A stretch of 64,000 nucleotides of DNA. Source: Pseudooceanicola spongiae. GTDB lineage: Bacteria > Pseudomonadota > Alphaproteobacteria > Rhodobacterales > Rhodobacteraceae. The notes under the pieces were generated by a model that was not told the DNA's origin, searched no databases, and saw nothing but the letters and a program-made list of their open reading frames with translations. The stretch lies in the NCBI RefSeq assembly GCF_014899185.1, contig NZ_CP045201.1, positions 1,348,501-1,412,500 on the forward strand, read 5' to 3'. Of this stretch, positions 61,536-64,000 are shown piece by piece; the first letter of the stretch is position 1; each line of letters begins with the position of its first letter. A program made the position numbers and the translations under genes.

Positions 61536-62594
61536 ATGTCACACCATGCGGGAAATTTCTTTTGCGAGGCAGCGGCGGAGATGCCTGACAGTGGCTGGCC
61601 ATGGTACGGTGACGCATCCCTGGAACTGAGCGATCTTGGTCCGGGTATTGATGTGATCCCTGACTTTGCACCCTTGGGCCCTCAATTCGGGGTCGCGTCT
61701 CCGCTGACGATCCCGCCTGCCCTGCGTGACCTTCTGTTTTCAGAAGGCCCCTTGATGGCGGATCAGCGCTCCTTAAACACCTTCGCCGTTCTCGATGCAG
61801 CTCGGGTCTTTGGACTGGTCGAGAGTCTGGAGGACTCGGGGCTGGAACATGGATGCCTCTTCCAGGGTAAGGCCGCCGACGACTTCAGGGATGTGGCGCC
61901 TTGGATCGTGCGCCTTGAACAGAACAACCGTTTCACCCGATCCATCTTTACGGAGGGTGAAGGATCTTCGGATCTCTGGGATCGTGACGCCAGTCTTCTG
62001 CTCCGGTCACCGATGTCTCTGGAGGCATTGCGCAGGCATTTCCGCAAGTTCACGAAGGTGCGCGATACGGAGGGGAAGTGGTTTTACCTTCGGTTCTGGA
62101 CCGAGAGCTTCTGGGCGGCCATCGCCTCGACCCCAGACCTGATGGGGCATCCGATTGCAGCGGGATTACTCCAGGACATATCCCTGTTGATTCTGAAGGT
62201 CGAACAGGGGAACGCTTGCTGGACCGTGACACCGACCCGCAGCGATCAGCCAAGGCCCGGGCGAATTGCCATAGACGACGACCTGCGGGGCGCCTTGAAC
62301 GCAGAGATCGACAGACGCCGGGTCAACGACGAGATACGCTATGCCCTATCTGGTGCAAACCCCGGGAAAATGACCTTTCAGGAGGGGTACAACCTGCTGA
62401 AACGGCTGAGATCCTGGCTGATCCAGTGCGGCTTCAGCCAATCGGATCAGCGCGGTACCGCCATGCGCCTACTGGTTGATAAAAGCCTGTTGCAGGGCAA
62501 CCCATGGCCCCTATCGTTGCGCGAGATGCTGAGCGATCGCTCACGCGGAGTCGGTATTCGCTTGTGGATGCTTGAAATGAAAGACTGGGAATGA
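61536..62594 (+). CDS. DUF4123 protein, type VI secretion effector chaperone
   Basis: DUF4123 proteins (TEC/Tap chaperones) load toxins onto VgrG tips of the type VI secretion system. The domain is seen from about residue 80 (TFAVLDAARVFGLVESLEDSGLEHGCLFQGKAADDFRDVAPWIVRL) through SPMSLEALRRHFRKFTKVRDTEGKWFYLRFW. The product is 352 residues, longer than the ~280 typical, with an unassigned N-terminal ~70 residues and a C-terminal helical part. GGAG lies seven bases before the ATG. It overlaps the immunity gene by four bases. No VgrG gene precedes it in this window. Confidence 0.88.
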   Translation: MSHHAGNFFCEAAAEMPDSGWPWYGDASLELSDLGPGIDVIPDFAPLGPQFGVASPLTIPPALRDLLFSEGPLMADQRSLNTFAVLDAARVFGLVESLEDSGLEHGCLFQGKAADDFRDVAPWIVRLEQNNRFTRSIFTEGEGSSDLWDRDASLLLRSPMSLEALRRHFRKFTKVRDTEGKWFYLRFWTESFWAAIASTPDLMGHPIAAGLLQDISLLILKVEQGNACWTVTPTRSDQPRPGRIAIDDDLRGALNAEIDRRRVNDEIRYALSGANPGKMTFQEGYNLLKRLRSWLIQCGFSQSDQRGTAMRLLVDKSLLQGNPWPLSLREMLSDRSRGVGIRLWMLEMKDWE

Positions 62595-63556
62595 CGATGT
62601 CGCTTGGCAGATCGACGCGCACCACCGCGTTCCTGATCGTTGGGGGAGCTATCGCTGCCGCTGCGGTGACGCATTCAGTATGGAGTGAGCCTATGCAGGA
62701 ACAACCTTTCGCAACCCGAGCGGTCTGCGCCGGACGCTATGACCTGAACATTCCTGAGGGGTTCGAGATCCGCATCGATGCAGCTCTGCTCAACGGTTTT
62801 CAGGTCACGACCCTGGGGCAGATGGATGAGCAAACTCTCAGAACAACAGTAGAGACCCGCCGACGCAGCTTGGAGGACGGCGAAACCGACGCCTCGGGCG
62901 AGCAGACCCGCCTACGATGGGCGCGTGAAAATGGCAGAACGACCATCCTTGCGTCGGATGTCGTGATCGACATCCCCGGCGTCGTGCTGGAGTCTTACGA
63001 AGTCGAGGCCTACAGCCGCCAGAACGGTACAGTTTTCAAGCTGGTTGGGACCATCACGCAGGAAAATGAGGCGGACGAGCTGGCCATGCTCACGCATGTC
63101 GCGGAGGGTCTGCGCGACGAAGATGGGCCCGGGTTCTGCCTTGACAGCGGACGTTACCCTGAGCGCCTCGACTGGCAGGTGGTAGAGGCCTTTATTCACG
63201 ACCCAGACATGGTGGGCTATGGCATGACGCTCTCCATTTCGGACGGATTGCGCGCGCCCTCGGATATCCCTGACCCCGCCAAGACACTGTCTCCGAACGC
63301 CACTTCTCGGCAGATCGCCGATCAGCCTGGATATGAGACTCAGATCGTGACCCCCGGTGCCACCGGACGTGAAGACGGCGTCGCGATCAGGTTCATGGCC
63401 TCGGCCGGACAAGAGGCCAAAGCGGGCCAGCCTTTCGTCACCATCGGCGCAGAGCTCTTCAAGGACGCTGAATCCGCCGACACCCCACCCTACGATACGC
63501 AAACGTCCCGCGCCCTGTGGGACAGTATCCTGACGAGCCTTCGGCCGAGGCCCTAG
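62591..63556 (+). CDS. Tli4-like T6SS immunity protein, exported
   Basis: This is a 321-residue protein with a hydrophobic signal/anchor (TAFLIVGGAIAAAAVTHSVW, residues ~13-32) that sends it to the periplasm, where lipase effectors act. CAGRYDLNIPEGFEI is the start of the Tli4 repeat, and GFCLDSGRYPE and the terminal ALWDSILTSLRPRP are family marks of Tli4 C-terminal domains. Tli4-type proteins bind and block Tle4 phospholipases. The gene starts inside the chaperone gene (ATGA overlap) and ends one base before the effector gene, so chaperone, immunity and toxin are co-translated. Confidence 0.8.
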   Translation: MTMSLGRSTRTTAFLIVGGAIAAAAVTHSVWSEPMQEQPFATRAVCAGRYDLNIPEGFEIRIDAALLNGFQVTTLGQMDEQTLRTTVETRRRSLEDGETDASGEQTRLRWARENGRTTILASDVVIDIPGVVLESYEVEAYSRQNGTVFKLVGTITQENEADELAMLTHVAEGLRDEDGPGFCLDSGRYPERLDWQVVEAFIHDPDMVGYGMTLSISDGLRAPSDIPDPAKTLSPNATSRQIADQPGYETQIVTPGATGREDGVAIRFMASAGQEAKAGQPFVTIGAELFKDAESADTPPYDTQTSRALWDSILTSLRPRP

Positions 63557-63557
63557 T

Positions 63558-64000
63558 ATGACGGGAAGCGCCACTCAGAGCTGTCCGCTCAACGTCATCT
63601 GCCCGGTCGTGTTCGTGCCCGGCATCATGGGAAGCCGGCTGCGGAACGCGTCGACCAAACAGGTTGTCTGGGACCCCGGTGCCAGCTCCTGGAGCCAAGC
63701 ATGGGACACCATCGGGCTAGCCACTTCGGGTGCCGCCGCGAAGAAACGAATGCTTATCGGCGGCCCCGGCAGCTCGTTCTCGCCCGGTTATCTGGAGGTC
63801 GCTCATCATCGATCGGGCTGGCGCGCCGACCGGGGGCGCAACGGTCTGCTGGGGACCTACCTGCCCTTTTTGGACTGGCTTGCCCGCGACGAAGTCACCC
63901 GGATCGACGGCTGCGTCGTCATGATCCGGTTCATGGTGTGGGCCTATCCCTACAACTGGACGGATTCCAACCGAGCCTCCGCAGCAGGATTGGGAGCGGT
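63558..64000 (+). CDS. T6SS lipase effector, LCAT/alpha-beta hydrolase type, 3' truncated by window edge
   Basis: The first ~147 residues are present. PVVFVPGIMGSRLRN near residue 17 is the oxyanion-loop segment of LCAT-like and PGAP1-like acyl hydrolases, and VWAYPYNWTDSN around residue 130 is the segment that normally precedes the GHSxGG nucleophile, which lies beyond the window. Position behind a DUF4123 chaperone and a Tli4-like immunity gene indicates a secreted phospholipase that attacks membranes of rival bacteria. No signal peptide is present, as expected for a type VI cargo. The Tle subfamily is unassigned. Confidence 0.82.
   Translation, partial: MTGSATQSCPLNVICPVVFVPGIMGSRLRNASTKQVVWDPGASSWSQAWDTIGLATSGAAAKKRMLIGGPGSSFSPGYLEVAHHRSGWRADRGRNGLLGTYLPFLDWLARDEVTRIDGCVVMIRFMVWAYPYNWTDSNRASAAGLGA

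Overview
The window comes from a GC-rich alphaproteobacterial chromosome, most likely Rhodobacterales (Roseobacter/Rhodobacter type). The basis is codon bias toward G/C at third positions, ATGA-type start/stop overlaps, an SOS box of the GTTC-N7-GATC type known from Rhodobacter, an FnrL-like box, an ImuA-ImuB-DnaE2 mutasome, a xylose ABC-isomerase operon of alphaproteobacterial layout, and a fused carnitine dehydrogenase/thioesterase. No phage, CRISPR array or replication origin was seen.

Layout. 1-2.7 kb: a 5'-truncated MauG/di-heme peroxidase convergent with a CRTAC1-type FG-GAP/ASPIC-UnbV protein. 2.7-8.9 kb: a ROK repressor divergent from xylF-xylH-xylG-xylA, with a ROK-type palindrome over the xylF -35 box and a bidirectional terminator after xylA. 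8.9-19.5 kb (minus strand): a complete carnitine-to-glycine-betaine pathway (BKACE enzyme and carnitine dehydrogenase/betainyl-CoA thioesterase fusion) coupled to a CocE-type esterase and a peptide-type ABC transporter, with a divergent GlxA/CdhR-type regulator and a nearby HSL-type esterase. 20.9-29.4 kb: an EAL protein and a large PAS hybrid kinase around decayed DNA: a BMP-family transporter pseudogene pair cut by an IS110 relic, and an IS3-type relic containing a snap-back palindrome.

29.4-34.8 kb: imuA-imuB-dnaE2 under one LexA-box promoter; dnaE2 carries a 1-nt frameshift in a C/G run. 35-37.5 kb: a GNAT enzyme, a NudK-like relic and a quinone oxidoreductase. 38.1-42.1 kb: tRNA-Val(TAC), then a glucosylglycerate set (phosphatase, GpgS-like synthase and, convergent, a GH13 glucosylglycerate/sucrose phosphorylase). 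42.3-45.3 kb: a cupredoxin, a PACE efflux protein and an SLC13 symporter. 45.8-47.9 kb: a decayed GMC dehydrogenase locus with a LysR relic. 48-53.6 kb: an FNR-box-preceded P-type ATPase, YaeQ, an EamA transporter, an Ada-N/AraC protein and a HAD phosphatase.

52.8-59.8 kb: a glycerol-phosphate-type ABC transporter with a phosphodiesterase and a phosphatase behind a divergent LysR. 59.9-61.4 kb: a decayed two-component cluster and a degenerate tRNA-Val(CAC)-like sequence. 61.5 kb to the end: a type VI secretion cargo module in the order DUF4123 chaperone, Tli4-like immunity protein, LCAT-type lipase effector (cut by the window edge).

The modules fit a heterotroph using plant- or animal-derived solutes (xylose, carnitine and its esters, glycerophosphodiesters), accumulating organic osmolytes and competing with neighbours. 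At least seven separate loci are pseudogenised, so the intervals between operons are actively eroding.
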